Assembly (NCBI GenBank): GCA_009746045.1
Contig: RPFO01000104.1
Location: forward strand, 7,808,955 to 7,872,954
Length of the DNA stretch: 64,000 nucleotides
DNA from: Mesostigma viride
Taxonomy: Eukaryota; Streptophyta; Mesostigmatophyceae; Mesostigmatales; Mesostigmataceae
Reading direction: 5' to 3'
Shown: one piece after another, positions 56,077-64,000 of the stretch
Layout: each line of letters starts with the position of its first letter
Position numbering within the stretch: the first letter of the stretch is position 1
Program-made: the position numbers and the translations under genes
Notes under the pieces: model-generated
Told to the model about the DNA's origin: nothing
Database searches by the model: none
The model's input: the letters and a program-made list of their open reading frames with translations, nothing else

Positions 56077-56700
56077 TCACTGGGAGCTATGAAGGGGAGC
56101 ACACCGCTCAGAGCCCATGACATACCACTCAGGCAAGGTGATCCCATGACGCTGACAATAATCTAGTACAGCAGAGTGACTGTTGGTGAGATCAGACAAC
56201 CACAGCCACGTAGCAGTCACCTCTAGCTCTCCCTTCCAGTGTACCTTAAACTGCAGCTGTTTAGTACGACCTTTCCCCTTCACCCTGTGAGCCAACAACC
56301 GCTCCACTTCATAGATCTTCTCCCCCTCAGAATCCAACTCATAAGGCAAAGGGGCAGACAATCTGCCTGGCAAGGTGTTACGCCTGTACAGCTTCAGCTG
56401 TGCTAGGTGAAAAATATTATTCCTGAGCTTCCAGTGAGAAGGCACCTGGACCTGGACCACGGTACCATAGTGAAAGGTGGCCAACACTGGGTAAGGACCC
56501 AACCAGAGTGGTTGCAGTTTCCTGCATTGCTCCTTCTCAGGCAGCACTCTGTTGGCTTCCAACAACACCAAGTCCCCGGGAGCTACAAAGGAATGACTGG
56601 CCACCGTTTGCTGCCAGGCGTGAGTCAGGTACTTGTCCTGTGTCCTCAGCAGCTGGGTAGCCACAATGCTGTGAGCCTCCTGGAAGGAAGCCAACAACTG
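56077..56700 (-). pseudogene. Pol C-terminus: integrase end and chromodomain
   Basis: The frame is open to 56853, but the part right of 56700 belongs to the neighbouring LTR. It contains the GPF-like integrase tail (GDLVLLEANRVLPEKEQCRK; LQPLWLGPYPVLATFHYGTV; NNIFHLAQLKLYRR). A chromodomain follows (EKIYEVERLLAHRVKGKGRT; LQFKVHWKGELEVTATWLWL; DLTNSHSAVLDY). The chromodomain of chromoviral integrases binds modified histone tails and steers insertion into heterochromatin. Protease, RT, RNase H and the integrase core are missing. Confidence 0.85.
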
Positions 56701-57118
56701 TGTTACGTCGCGTAACAATTCGTTGTAGTTACGGACGTAAATTAGGTCCTTGGCCTCGGTTGTTCCTAGGTTTACGTGTAGTCCTAGCTGGGACATTATT
56801 GTCCTCGTAACAGTACTGTGGTATATTGGGTGCCTTTGGGCGCCGCGCCGCATACTTTATTAGTGGTCCCTATCCTTTGGTAGAATGTAGTGGACCGGCG
56901 TGCATCTGTGCACCTGCCTGTGTTTCTGTGTTTCTGCAGGCGAGGGCCAAGTCGGCCCGAGCCTGTTGGACCGTTGGTGACCATTTATGCACGTTCCCCT
57001 CCTTGTGTGGACACTCGGCGTGTGTTAAATGAATTAACACATATTAGCTTGGGTCACGGCAGTTTAGTTGTGTTTCCTTCCTCTATTCCTGGAATAAACG
57101 GGTTTGGTTAAATGGCTT

Positions 57119-57418
57119 ATGGCGTATTACAGTAGCACATATGTAAATGCATTGAGATCTGGATCGTCTCGTTCGTCTTTCGCTAGGGGTTTAACTAGAG
57201 GCGGCCTTACTAGTCTAGGTAGCATCAGGACAGGTAGAGGTAGAGGTGGCGGCCGAGGCTTGCGGCGTAACAATGGACTCGGAGGTAGTTTAGATAGAGA
57301 GCGAGACGACGATCCTCTGCAACATACGCCATTGAATCAACCCTTCCGCGACTGGGAAAATGAAGACGACACCTACTTGACAGGTAATGGGCGGGTCGCC
57401 TGCGAGCTGGGGGGGTAG
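57119..57418 (+). CDS. Small Arg/Gly-rich ORF at the 5' end of the Ty3 element
   Basis: Up to 99 residues from ATG 57119. It is rich in Arg, Gly and Ser (RSGSSRSSFARGLTRGG; GRGRGGGRGLRRNNGLGG), with an acidic end (DRERDDD; DWENEDDTYL). The frame ends soon after a possible splice donor (GACAG/GTAATG at 57381), and a possible acceptor (CTACCAG) precedes the next ORF at 57792, so the two may be joined. RGG-type composition suggests nucleic-acid binding. No family is recognised. Confidence 0.4.
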   Translation: MAYYSSTYVNALRSGSSRSSFARGLTRGGLTSLGSIRTGRGRGGGRGLRRNNGLGGSLDRERDDDPLQHTPLNQPFRDWENEDDTYLTGNGRVACELGG

Positions 57419-57800
57419 TGCTGCCCGATTCGGGACACGCCCTGCCTAGAAGATAGACCTGCTCGAAGCGGAAAATCCTTTTATAGATAGCTCCTTTTCC
57501 TCGTTTTGTTTTCCTGAGAAATGTTGCTTACTGTCGTAGACAGGTGATGGTTTTGGTTCTCCGGTAGAGAGACGACTAGCGTCTCGTAGATTACGCTTTT
57601 TCTGCATCTTGCCTTCTTTGTATTTAGACGACCCATCGCCGGACGCAGAATTCTTGAAACCGGATACTTACGACCACCTGGCGCTGGAAACCTCGTCCCT
57701 GCGTGCGTCGTCAATCTGGTTCGGTTTCAGACACCCGAGATAAGTCGCCTTCTCCTCGTTCTCCTCATTTGACTACTCAAGACCTACCAGGTGCGTTACC

Positions 57801-58193
57801 ATGAGCCAGCGGCGATCTTTTACTGCTCCTTCCCATTCTTCTAGTGATAATAGTCTAGCTAAATATTACGTAGTGATTACGCCTCAATGGTCCTCCATTT
57901 TCCTTTCTTGGTCCGACGCTAGGAAGATCGTTCAGAATCGTGTATACAACGTAATTAGGTATAAGAAATTTATGTCCTTCGAAGAAGCTCAGCAGTTCCT
58001 TATAGATCATAGCCAAACAGATTTAGGCCTGCATGTACGCCCTATTCCTCATGGTCGTCCTCCCGTAGAAGCTCTAGTCTTTGCTACCCCTCCTTCTTCT
58101 CCCCCTAAACGGGCTGCATCTGCATCTGCTTCAGATACTCCTCTCACTTTGGAGTTTGGTTCCCTATCCATTACTGTTGTTAAAAAGGATTGA
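57801..58193 (+). CDS. Viroplasmin/RNase H1 N-terminal (hybrid-binding) domain-like protein, 130 residues
   Basis: ATG 57801 to a TGA at 58191-58193. Residues 20-72 carry the pattern of the small fold shared by the RNase H1 N-terminus and caulimovirus viroplasmin: KYYVVITPQWSSIFLSWSDA, then ARKIVQNRVYNVIRYKKF, then MSFEEAQQFLIDH. The key features are YYVV near the start, a W in the SWxxA turn, KKF, and SxEEAxxFL. In RNase H1 this fold binds RNA/DNA hybrids. The Pro/Ser/Ala-rich tail ends in LTLEFGSLSITVVKKD. It stands before gag, where most Ty3 elements have nothing. A role in handling the RNA/cDNA hybrid is inferred. Confidence 0.65.
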   Translation: MSQRRSFTAPSHSSSDNSLAKYYVVITPQWSSIFLSWSDARKIVQNRVYNVIRYKKFMSFEEAQQFLIDHSQTDLGLHVRPIPHGRPPVEALVFATPPSSPPKRAASASASDTPLTLEFGSLSITVVKKD

Positions 58194-58284
58194 TTTTAAT
58201 TTTGTCCTTGCTTCAGACCTTCAAGGTTTTTCCTTTTTCCTTTGTTGCTTTCATCTAGATTCCTATTCCTTTACTTAATTAAAG

Positions 58285-58323
58285 ATGGATCCAGTGGGTG
58301 GAGATATGTCGCCTATACCTACC

Positions 58324-58354
<31 letters not shown>

Positions 58355-60016
58355 CAATAACAATAACAATACTCGTGGTAACCGACGGGACTCCTTGGAA
58401 ACGGTACACCATCTCACTCCTCAAGGTATTCTGCGTACCTCACCTCCTTCTCCTGTTGCTGGTGGTCGCCGTCGTCCCTCAATTACCCCACCTACCTATG
58501 AACAACGTATTTCACAAGTCAGATTTAGTGATGAACCTTCTTTTGCTGTGAACCAGGCCCCTGCCCCTTCTGCAACCTTGGCTCACCCCTCCAGCAGGTC
58601 CTCACTCACTAACAATGCTTCTAGGCCTCCTTCCCACCCTGTGCCTTCCATGCCTGCCTTAACACGGGTCGTACCTCTGCCCCTGTCGGCCCTTCTGGGC
58701 GCCCTAGTGCAGTTCCCTTTTACCCACCTGCTTCCTGGTCCTACCCTGAGACGGCCTATGAGGCTGCCCAGGTCCCTACCCGTGTGGCTGATTTAGAAGT
58801 TAATAATGATTTCAGTACCATGCCCCTAGATGATAGGAATTATGATCATTTTGCCTACTCCTCTCTTCGTGAGCAATATACTGTTCCCTTCTCCTATGGG
58901 CACCATCCTGAAACGGTGGCTCCCTCTAGACCCCTACCCAAAACTTTTCCTATCCCTTCCTTCTATCCCGCTTATGTAGCAGTGGAAGATAGTGGCCCTA
59001 TGGGAAAAACTGATTCTTCTAATCCCCCTAAGCCTCCTGCTCTTCCCCTCTTTGCCAACCTTCCTAAGCTGGATGTCAAGTCTACCCCTCAACAGTTTTT
59101 CACCTTCATTATGTTGCTCACCCAGAACACAGAGTCCTGGCAGAACCACAATAGGTGGCGCCTCTCTGATGCTGTACTAGTTCCTCATTATCTTACTACC
59201 TGCATTACTCCTGAGCTTGCTAACCTCATCCAGTGTGAGTCTCTTGCCTCTCATGCCTACCCAAACTCTGTAGCAGAATTGTTTAAGCGTTTAGAGAACC
59301 ATTTAGTCCCTCCCGATGCAGATTGGCAGGATAGATTAGCCTTTGGTACCTTGCAGCAGGGTACCAAATCCTTCAAAGAATATATGAAAGAGTTTGATGC
59401 CCAGATGGTACGAATTAGGGATTTGTCGGGCGCAGAAGTACGTGCCCGCTTCCTTCAGGGCCTCAGTAGACCCTTATTGCGTGAAGTCAAGCGCCAGTTC
59501 TCTGCCTACCGTTTTACTGACCTGCCCCTCAAGCATGTGCGCCAGCATCTTTTACGAGTAGCAGATTTCTTCTCCACGCCTTCTCTTCCTACCCGTTCCC
59601 GTATTAATAATATTAGCCTTACCCCTGAGGAGGAGAACTCCTATGTAGAAGAATTAGATATTTGTGTGACTGACCTTTCAGCTCTGGATGTCTCTCATAT
59701 CACCTGCTATCATTGTAAGGAAGTAGGTCATCTTAAACGTGAGTGCCCCAAGTTCCTTTCGGGTGCTCCCCCTCATCCCGACGCTCGCCCTCCTCGTACC
59801 CCTCAGCGTGCTCCTATTCGTCCCACTTCAGGACGCATTCCTTCAGCTACCCCTAGTAGGCTGAATGCTGTGCAGACAGGATCCCCAGGGTTCCCCTATG
59901 ATAATCAGGCTCCCGCACCCTCTTCAATCCCTCGTGACCCTCCAGCAGTGGCTTTTCCGCCAGGGTCTTCTTCGGGGTTAGTTCCTATGGATTTGGGGGG
60001 GGAGGGGGAACAGTAG
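58285..60016 (+). pseudogene. Gag polyprotein with zinc knuckle, two frameshifts
   Basis: It starts at ATG 58285 (MDPVGGDMSPIPT), then an Asn-coding AAT/AAC repeat (58323-58370) where the frame slips. It resumes from about 58395 (HHLTPQGILRTSPP; PPTYEQRISQVRFSDEP) and slips again near 58680, then is open from 58784 to 60016. The capsid-like retrotrans-gag part spans LPLFANLPKLDVKSTPQQF to PLKHVRQHLLRVADFF. The zinc knuckle CYHCKEVGHLKREC (CX2CX4HX4C) is at about 59705-59750. A Pro-rich tail follows. Confidence 0.85.
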
Positions 60017-60078
60017 GCCTGTCAGCCGGGGGTAACCTGGACAGGTCCTTAGATAGTACCCCAGATAATAATTTTTGC

Positions 60079-60480
60079 TTGCCTGTTTTTATAACCTCTG
60101 TAGGAGCTGAATCATCCCTACCACTACGTGTGCGTCCTCTTATGTTCTTGAATGGTGGCTTAACCGTCCCTCATACTGTTGTAGACCCCTTCTTGCATGC
60201 TGATGAACTCTTGAATGTCTCTGTGTTAGTGGATAGCGGTGCGGCTAGCTCCTTTGTGAGCGAGGCCCTAGTTAGGCGTTTAGGACTAGTCCCTACCCCT
60301 CACACAAAAACTGTCACTGTCCATTATGCTGACGGTCGCACCAGTCATTCCCCGGGTACGGTGTCCCTTCCCCTGGTCATACAAGGACGTACGGTCAACC
60401 TGACGGCCACTATAGGCCCTATCACTACAGCTGATGTATTACTAGGATTAGATTGGCACCAGGATAATAAATTACTATTA
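60079..60480 (+). pseudogene. Aspartic protease of the Ty3 element
   Basis: It contains the catalytic LVDSGAASSFVSEALVRRLG box and the later motif ADVLLGLDWH typical of retroviral-type proteases of Ty3 elements. The frame shifts at about 60480 in an AT-rich stretch before RT. Confidence 0.8.
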
Positions 60481-60491
60481 ATTATGATACT

Positions 60492-62313
60492 ATGGTCATT
60501 TGGTTTCCAGATAGCTCTTACTGGGTACCAGAACGTCATTATAGATTAGAAAATTTATCCTTGGTAGATATTACTCCTCCTACACCTGTTGATCCTCCTG
60601 TGAGACCTATACCTGAAGTATTAATGTCCAATGACGAATTGCGATCTGAACTAAAGGAATATGGATACCTATTATGTATGTTCCTTCAGTTAGAAGTACA
60701 AGAGATACCTATCACTAATAATAGTGTGGATATAGATGTAAATACAGTGGATACAATAGGAGTGGGATTTACTGAAAATGAAATAGTAAGATACATGGCT
60801 GTGATAGATTCCTCAAAAGTATTTGAAGAAAAGACTCCTTCTTATCCTCCTCCTCGTTCTGTTTTACACCGTGTAGTTATCAAGGACGGTGCAGTTCCTA
60901 CGCACTCTCCGATGTATAGAATGGGCCCTACAGAATTAAAGGAACTAAAACAGATTTTAGTATCACTATTAGAAGCAGGATTGATAGAGCCTAGTAACTC
61001 CCCCTACTCCGCTGGTGTCCTGTTAGTTCCTAAGCCAAATGGCAAGTTTCGCCTAGTTACTGATTATAGGAAGTTAAACGATATTACTGTGAAGTCTAAA
61101 TACCCTCTACCTCGTATTGATGATATATTTAATAAGGTTAAAGGTTCTACCTGTTTCACAGTACTAGATTGTGCGGATGGTTTTTGGCAACTACGTATAG
61201 CTCCTGAGGATTGCCACAAAACCGCCTTTGCTACCCCTTTTGGGCATTACCAGTTTAGAGTAGCGGCTATGGGACTCTGTAACTCTCCTGCCTCTTTCCA
61301 AATGTTAATGAATGAAGTGCTTAGACCTGTTATGGGAAATTCCACCTTCCTCAAGTGTCCTCTGATTTAAAGGATCCTTCCTTCTCCTCTGTTTCTTTAT
61401 CTGAGCATGACCGTTCTTGTGCTCAAGCTTACTTAGATGATATCCTTATTTATTCTCCTGATTTTGAAACGCACCTACGTGATTTAAAGAAAGTATTAGA
61501 AATCATGGCTGAAAATTCTTTATGGGCGCGCCGTGCTAAAGTTCGCTCTGGTAGGAGTGTCCCATTTTTAGGGCACGTTCTGTCAGATGCCGGGGTTGCT
61601 ACCGACCCGGACAAGACTAAGTCAATTCAGGAATGGCCTACCCCTACCGACGTTAAAGGTGTACGTAGTTTTCTAGGAATTGCTTCTTACTATAGGCGTT
61701 TTATCCCGCGTTTCGCAACTATAGCAGCCCCTATTAATCATCTATTAAAGAAGGATATCCCCTTTGTTTGGAGTAGTGAATGTCAGTCGGCTTTTCAGTG
61801 TCTAAAATCCCTACTCCTCTCCCCTCCTGTACTCATCCTACCGGATACTACTAAACCCTTTGTTGTAGCTACAGATGCTAGCAAGGTAGCTATAGGGGGC
61901 GTCCTTCTCCAGGATCAGGGTCAGGGCTTACAGCCAATCGAGTATATCTCTAGGACAATGCTTCCTGCGGAGCGTAACTATCCCGTACACCAGCAGAACT
62001 ATTAGCTGTGGTGTATTGTTGCCACGCGTGGCAGCACTTTCTTAAAGGTGCTCAATTTGATGTTTGTCTGAATGAACCCTGTGAGATTGATCCTTATAGA
62101 TTAGTTATCCAGACAGATCACCGTCCTCTTACCCATCTTCTCTCACAACCCAACCTTACCCCTCGTCAAGCGCGCTGGATGGAGTTTTTAGCACAGTTTT
62201 CCCCTTTTAAACTTCAGTATGTTAAGGGTGTAGATAACATAGTACCAGATGCACTCTCCGTCGTGCAGATTACTCCTTTTTCGAGGACCTTGATGTTCTC
62301 AATACTACTCTAG
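60492..62313 (+). pseudogene. Reverse transcriptase and RNase H of the Ty3 element, broken
   Basis: The RT fingers and palm run from VLHRVVIKDGAVPTHSPMYR through FRLVTDYRKLNDITVKSKYP, TVLDCADGFWQLRIAPEDCH and AAMGLCNSPASFQMLMNEVL. The frame breaks at about 61350. The YLDDILIYS box follows at 61433, then FLGHVLSDAGV and FLGIASYYRRFIP. The RNase H part includes FVWSSECQSAFQCLKSLLLS, VVATDASKVAIGGVLLQ, a frameshift near 61995, and TDHRPLTHLLSQPNLTPRQA to 62275. An extra 25-30 residues separate NEVLRPVMG from YLDD. Confidence 0.85.
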
Positions 62314-62324
62314 TTCCTACTACT

Positions 62325-63545
62325 ATGGGTGTAACCCCGTATGGTGAACTACCTGATGATGAATCCTATGCCTACCTCTTTCATACAGCTGTTCGCATGC
62401 CTGATCTCCTTTCTCACGTAGGACTCTCTCTCCCGTGTGAGGCCCTTCCTGTGGCCTCGGTGGGGGGGGAGGGGAAAAATAAAATTTCTATACCGCTTAG
62501 CCATATAGCGACTAGGTCAGGAAAGTCTTATGAAAACATAGTCCCTCTAGGACCTCCCCTTCTCTTTGGCAAGGCGGTAGGAGATCTCTTTAAACCTGTT
62601 CTGGATACCTCTGTAGCGATGCCTACCTCTGATCTTGAACGCCTTATTAGTAGATTTACGGCCACTGAGCCGGAAGCATTAGCTGCCATTGCTGCCCATC
62701 CCCAACAATTAGGCAAGCACCCTTGTAAATTTGTAGGTGGATTTTTATATGTGCAGATAGCAGATTCTCCCCCTCAATGGCGCCTGTATGTCCCTCCTAT
62801 CTGTCGCTCCTCCTTGCTCTTTGAGTTGCATGACTTAGCTGCTCACAGGGTGGTAAACGGGTACGGGACCTAGTAGCCCGCTCTTACTACTGGCCTTCCC
62901 TTTTAAAGGATGTAGATGAGTATGTTAGAACCTGTCAATCTTGCCAGGAATGAAACCCAACAATGTAGGACAGATAGCAGAGCCTAGGACCTTACCTGAT
63001 CCCATCATGCCGTGGGACTCCATTATGATGGATTTTGTAGGACCTTTTAGGAAGAATGATAGAGGTAACGCCCAGATCCTTGTTTTTGTAGATCGTTTTA
63101 CTCGTATGTGTCATCTCGTGCCGTGTCCCTTAGAACTCACCGCACGCGATTGCGCACGCCTATACCTTAATAACGTATATAGATATCATGGTTTGAGTAG
63201 GCAGTTTATTAGTGATAAGGATAAGTTATTTACTTCTGATTTTTGGCAGCAGTTCTTCGCTGCTATCGGTACCAAGGTCACCTTCGGTACTGCCTACCAC
63301 TCCTCCTCGTCTCATTTAGTAGAACGTTTGAATAGGGTAGTGGAAGAAGCTCTGCGTCACTATGTGAATGGCTCTGGGAGTGATTGGGAGGATTATCTAT
63401 GTTGGTAGAGTTTTCCCTTAACAACTGCCCTCAGGCTGCGCATGGTTATACGCCCTTCTTCCTAGATACTGGTAGACAACCTCTTACCCCTACCTCCTCT
63501 TAGCTAGTCCTTTAAGGGACAAGGATGATGTGTCCCGGGATACAG
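62325..63545 (+). pseudogene. Integrase of the Ty3 element, broken and truncated
   Basis: A zinc-binding HH-CC region is seen as LLFELHDLAAHR (62815-62850) and, after a frameshift, EYVRTCQSCQ (about 62920-62945), followed by an in-frame TGA. The catalytic core (62941-63408) holds the three acidic positions in IMMDFVGPF, QFISDKDKLFTSDFW and HLVERLNRVVEEAL. A TAG at 63406 interrupts it. Coding resemblance continues in FSLNNCPQAAHGYTPFFLDT to about 63545. No GPF module or chromodomain is present. Confidence 0.82.
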
Positions 63546-64000
63546 TTAAAGCCCGACCGGCTCAGCTATGGCGGTCGGTCACGTTGAGCTTGGGATAAGG
63601 TGAACACAGAGAACTGCTGTCGGAGCTGGCCCACCACTGGTTTATGTCTTAGCCAGCAAACCCTATCCGGTTAGCCGTAACCGTGGGACAAGCTAGCTGT
63701 CCGTACCGACCCGGATAAGGCCCCGGACTGGGGCCTAGGTGGCGCCGGCCCTAGGCGCCGCCCTTAGACCGGTCGACCGCATCGGACCGCCGGATTATAG
63801 CCGGCGGCTTAGCGGACGCTAGCGGAAGGCGTGCGGACGGACATGGGGAACTTAGAGCCAGATCCTAGGGCTCTAGAGTTACTCAACTCCGACATACTCT
63901 TTTGTTCTTTGATTAATTATCAAAATAATTACATCAAATGCAGACCATACAAAACCCTCTAAGGTAGGGAACTCAAGGGGGCCTCAAGGCCGTCAAAATC
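63546..64000. other. No recognised gene; GC-rich inverted motifs
   Basis: Downstream of the truncated integrase. The sequence has many GGCC/CCGG/GGCGCC palindromes (63720-63800) and then becomes AT-rich (63890-63960). It could be a second repeat abutting the Ty3 element. Nothing was identified. Confidence 0.3.

Larger units (their letters stand above)
53679..56700 (-). mobile_element. Ty3/gypsy chromovirus remnant, minus strand (3' half)
   Basis: Reading on the minus strand: end of pol with integrase C-terminus and chromodomain (56700-56077), an extra ORF (56028 to about 54767), a purine tract (reverse complement of TATCTCCCCCTCAAG, 54381-54395) and the 3' LTR (54380-53679). The LTR is about 90 per cent identical by eye to the LTRs of the element at 13.6-21.0 kb. 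The 5' half is lost where the plus-strand Ty3 element begins. Confidence 0.85.
56701..63545 (+). mobile_element. Ty3/gypsy retrotransposon, decayed, 5' LTR to integrase
   Basis: It begins near 56701 with TGTTACGTCGCGTAACA, likely the 5' LTR start (its right edge is uncertain, about 57060-57130). Then follow an RG-rich ORF, a viroplasmin-like ORF, gag, protease, RT-RNase H and integrase in the Ty3 order. At least five frameshifts and two in-frame stops are present. The coding ends at about 63545 in the middle of the integrase, so the 3' end and 3' LTR are missing or replaced. Confidence 0.85.

Noticed and set aside
63546..64000. Possible rRNA or tRNA sequence after the Ty3 element
   Set aside because: The GC-rich palindromic stretch does not match conserved rRNA segments that I know, and no cloverleaf with a GGTTCGAATCC-type box is present.

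Overview
The window reads as nuclear DNA of a eukaryote with spliced genes, most likely a green alga. Coding exons are GC-rich, introns have GT..AG borders and are packed with simple repeats, and the mobile DNA includes an L1-like LINE, Ty3/gypsy elements, a Penelope-like reverse transcriptase and a hAT element. The affiliation is inference from gene and repeat style; no organelle or rRNA marker is present. No bacterial operon, CRISPR array, tRNA or rRNA gene was seen.

Host genes. Six loci can be supported. (1) A minus-strand SRPBCC/START-like gene (exons within 1178-2901, incomplete). (2) A possible small basic protein at 3561-4031 (minus). (3) A J-domain co-chaperone-like protein at 5246-5968. 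(4) An intron-poor multipass membrane protein at 24112-25683 (minus). (5) A six-exon SEC20/BNIP1-type SNARE gene at 26667-33106; its reading phases join across all five introns to give 213 residues. (6) A five-exon RING-CH (RINGv, C4HC3) gene at 39021-42574 giving 499 residues. Several introns carry minisatellites. The most striking is a 40-bp array that starts at the SEC20 exon 4 splice donor and repeats that donor about 16 times.

Mobile DNA. Two loci (about 8.6-22.0 kb plus strand, 43.4-51.5 kb minus strand) each hold two head-to-tail copies of a roughly 2-kb element that encodes only an L1-ORF1p-like protein. These copies are heavily nested. Short 5'-truncated LINE 3' ends, with target duplications of 7, 11 and 12 bp, sit in their 3' UTRs. 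One copy was split by a 7470-bp LTR element with LTRs identical by eye and TSD TGCAG. Another was split by a 3145-bp TTAA-flanked element, itself holding a 0.6-kb inverted-repeat element and a 0.66-kb near-perfect palindrome. A third was split by a hAT element with 8-bp TSDs and a BED-finger ORF. LINE and ORF1-only elements share their 3' end, including a small CTCC/GGAG hairpin, suggesting mobilisation in trans.

Other mobile parts are a solo LTR inside an older inverted-repeat element (34.2-34.9 kb), a Penelope-like RT followed by a 393-bp tandem duplication (35.1-37.2 kb), a minus-strand chromovirus remnant with an extra ORF between pol and the 3' LTR (53.7-56.7 kb), and a decayed plus-strand Ty3/gypsy element whose pre-gag ORF resembles the viroplasmin/RNase H1 hybrid-binding fold (56.7-63.5 kb). 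A dispersed motif of about 90 bp occurs six times and is unexplained.
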